A stretch of DNA of 64,000 nucleotides from Apus apus (Eukaryota > Chordata > Aves > Apodiformes > Apodidae), in NCBI RefSeq assembly GCF_020740795.1, contig NC_067305.1, forward strand, positions 2,480,001 through 2,544,000, read 5' to 3'. Positions within the stretch are counted from its first letter, which is position 1. Each line of letters opens with the position of its first letter. A program made the position numbers and the translations under genes. Below, in pieces: positions 61,621 to 64,000 of the stretch. Under the pieces are notes generated by a model. It ran no database searches. It was not told the DNA's origin and saw only the letters and a list, made by a program, of their open reading frames with translations.

Positions 61621-64000
61621 TTCCATCCATATTTTTTTGTGTTTTTCTGGTATTTCTGGCTCACAAAGCAGGTTTCTCAACCTGCCAGATGGAGGGATGG
61701 AGCAAACATACCCTGCTAGTGAATCCCAAGGATGATGGCTCCCTTGGAGGAGTAACATGCAGCAAAAGCCTCTGTAGATCAGATTGATATTTATGCTACA
61801 GTCCCAGCCCTTAGCAGTGTTCTGGCAGTGTGGAAGAGCTTCCAAATGGGAATGAATTCACGTTTGATTTATTGCTAAATTACACTGCCAGAACAGTGCT
61901 GTGGGTTATTAACAGAAATGAGAATCTGACTCATTATATCATAAAGTCTAATGTTTCTATCTCACGGCCAGAAATCAGAGCTGCATAAACTCTTGGTTCC
62001 CTAGTTAGCCCTTTGTTTAGAGATGGGAGCTCTGCTGAAGTCCCAGATGATTTGCTGGTGTTCACAAGAGCACTGAAGGGTGAGCTGGATGCTGCTGGCT
62101 CAGAGGGGTCTTGGCCTGCCTTCCTACTTCAGAGAGCAGCAAGTCCAGGGCAAGCAATGGCCCCAGCAGCCCTTGTACTGGGATAATTCAGTCCACAGGC
62201 TGTTTAGCTCTGGAGAGATACCAGGGGCTGTCTGGAGGAATCTGCAGCCAGGCACAAGGAGGAACGGAGGGTCATCCAACAACCTCTGATTCCTGAACTC
62301 TGTCCTTCTGCCCTCCAGAGCTATGGACAGCAAGGAGGGGGGAGGAGGTCTTCTGGGGTAGTGAGGACAGTAGGGTCAGGAATTTGGATGAGAGGAGCCT
62401 GGAGTCTTCTGAGCTGGCAGAGTGGAGGCTGTAGGTGCCAGCAGGGAAGTGTTGCAGAGCTGTGCTTGGTCAGTGACAGCTGATCCCCTGGTTCCCTCCC
62501 TCAGGGCTGCTGTCAGTGCACTTTGGAGGGGACATGGGGGGCAGAAGAGGGTCTCCACTGCTGAGCTCTCAAGGTGCAGGTTCATGCTGACACGTGCTAA
62601 GAGGGGGACTGCACGTGGTGACCCACTTCTGTGCAGCCCTGCCTCCCTGGTGATGGCAAGGTGGCTGTGTGTTGGGACCAGTGCTGGTCACAGGGTGAGC
62701 TGTGCATGAGGAGGAGGGAAGGGGACAGTTGCATCCACAGAAGTGCCCAAAACAAAGCTGTGAAAAAGAGTAACAAGCCCCAAGCCATGATCCTGTCCTC
62801 AAACTCCCACACCCCTGAGCAATGTCTGTGTCTGCAAGCTGTGCTGCTGCAAACCAAGTTGTTTGCAAACACCCTCGACACAGCTCACACCTTACAGCAT
62901 CCCAGCTTTGGGCTGCCAATACCTGGGCACACTCACATCCACTTGTCTTCCCAGCCACACACACCATCACCCCAGTGCCAGGGCAGGCAGGCAGTGTGGC
63001 AGCTCCTGGGCTGGGTGGTGGGGAAAGTCACCAAGGCTTGAGTCACCCAGGCTTAAGTTGTCTGAAGCAAAGGGCAAAATGGTCCATTTCCCAAAACACT
63101 CAGAGCCAAGAGCTGCCAGCAGGGCCAAGCACAAAGCAGCTGGAGCCTGCAGGGAGCAGCCCAGGCAGCTTTGTCTCAGCCTGGCCAGGAGCTGAAATCC
63201 CTGTCTTAAGCAAAGCCATGTTTCATCCTCAGCTGCACAAGATCCCAAGGACCTGGGTCCTACCATCAACAAAATAACAGCAAGGAGAGAACAACTTCAG
63301 GAGAGAAATGCAACTCTTACCTCTTGTGCCAGAGCCCATCAAAGGGCAGGTTAAAGGCCAGGTTTTCAGCCCTGTGTGCTGAAATGGTGCTTTCAAACTG
63401 GGCAGCCCTCCTGGAGCCAGCAGGAGCAGGGAACGGTGGAGCGAGGCAGGTGGCCCCGCTGCTCAGGGTGCCCTGGAGCTGCTCCTGTGGGAGGAGCTGG
63501 AGGAGCTGAGCTGCAGCATGTGGCTGTGCTCTTCTCCAGGGTGGTTCTAAGCTGACAGCAGAAACCAGCCCTGCTCTGCAGATGACCTGGGTGAATCATA
63601 GGCAGGATATCCAGTTTAGCTCCCCCACAAACCACAGGGATCTCTCCCAGGGCCTCTCACCACCCCCTTTCCACAGGCTTGTGTCACATCCATTGCCTGG
63701 ACCTCAGGGCTGGGTCTCTGGGGTCAACCATGGGGCAGGTTCCAAGCTCCCCTGCTGGAGGACACCCAGAGCCTCCTGCCTCTCACACTCCACACAGGCT
63801 CTGGGTTTAAATCAGAACAGCCCTTTTCTAGCAGTTTTTGGGTTTGGGGGCAGGACACGCTCTCCCCTCCTGCTCTGCCCCACACCAGGGCTGACCTCCT
63901 CCTCCCTGTCCCACCAAGCCACACTGGGCTTTCCGCCGGAGCCCTCGCCAGGCTCACCTCACAGTCCCTCACTTGTCTTGGGAAAGGTGGAGCTGAGCCA

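Larger units (their letters stand above)
60582..64000 (+). other. ADAMTS10-like intron 2, open at the window edge
   Basis: Holds a CR1 copy at 60697-60957 and an old CR1/L3-like remnant near 61460-61620. I looked for the next prodomain exon (expected to begin with an HGLI-like segment followed by an acidic run) and did not find it. Confidence 0.65.

Overview
This is vertebrate nuclear DNA, almost certainly from a bird. The evidence is about twenty copies or fragments of the CR1 LINE with the avian-type 3' end (ATTCTATG-type tail), small GT-AG introns, and multi-exon genes whose proteins are typical of tetrapods. There are no bacterial operons, rRNA or tRNA genes, CRISPR arrays or phage genes.

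Gene 1 (minus strand, 5.6-18.0 kb) is a complete ZAP70, the Syk-family tyrosine kinase of T-cell receptor signalling. I resolved twelve coding exons with GT-AG boundaries and consistent phases. They sum to 1815 nt (604 codons plus stop), against 619 residues in human as I recall it. The SH2 arginines, the regulatory tyrosines and all kinase catalytic motifs are intact. The terminal exon has a candidate AATAAA signal near 5640. One intron is more than half filled by a C/G-skewed minisatellite, and three introns carry CR1 copies.

The middle of the window (about 18-51 kb) has no recognisable protein-coding exon. It holds CR1 copies of two main subfamilies in both orientations, one CR1 reverse-transcriptase fragment, several minisatellites and microsatellites, possible ancient SINE remnants, and a few promoter-like or exon-like signals (TATA plus splice donor near 45.9 kb; T-rich then A-rich block near 41 kb). 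None of these signals is proven.

Gene 2 (plus strand, 54.7 kb to beyond the right edge) is the 5' end of an ADAMTS metalloprotease of the ADAMTS10/ADAMTS6 pair. The signal-peptide exon and the prodomain exon are present (151 codons); the catalytic and thrombospondin regions lie outside the window. A GC-rich block (51.7-52.6 kb), a TATA-like motif at 52498, a good donor at 52796 and a strong polypyrimidine acceptor at 54494 suggest a non-coding first exon. The remaining 3.4 kb is intron with further CR1 sequence.

The two genes are divergent, with about 37 kb between their start codons. They do different jobs (T-cell signalling; extracellular matrix and microfibril processing), and I see no sign of functional coupling. 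I did not find a convincing new biological system. The best leads are the ADAMTS paralogue question and its linkage to ZAP70, the G-rich ZAP70 intron minisatellite, Syk-like residues in this ZAP70, and a CR1-within-CR1 composite.
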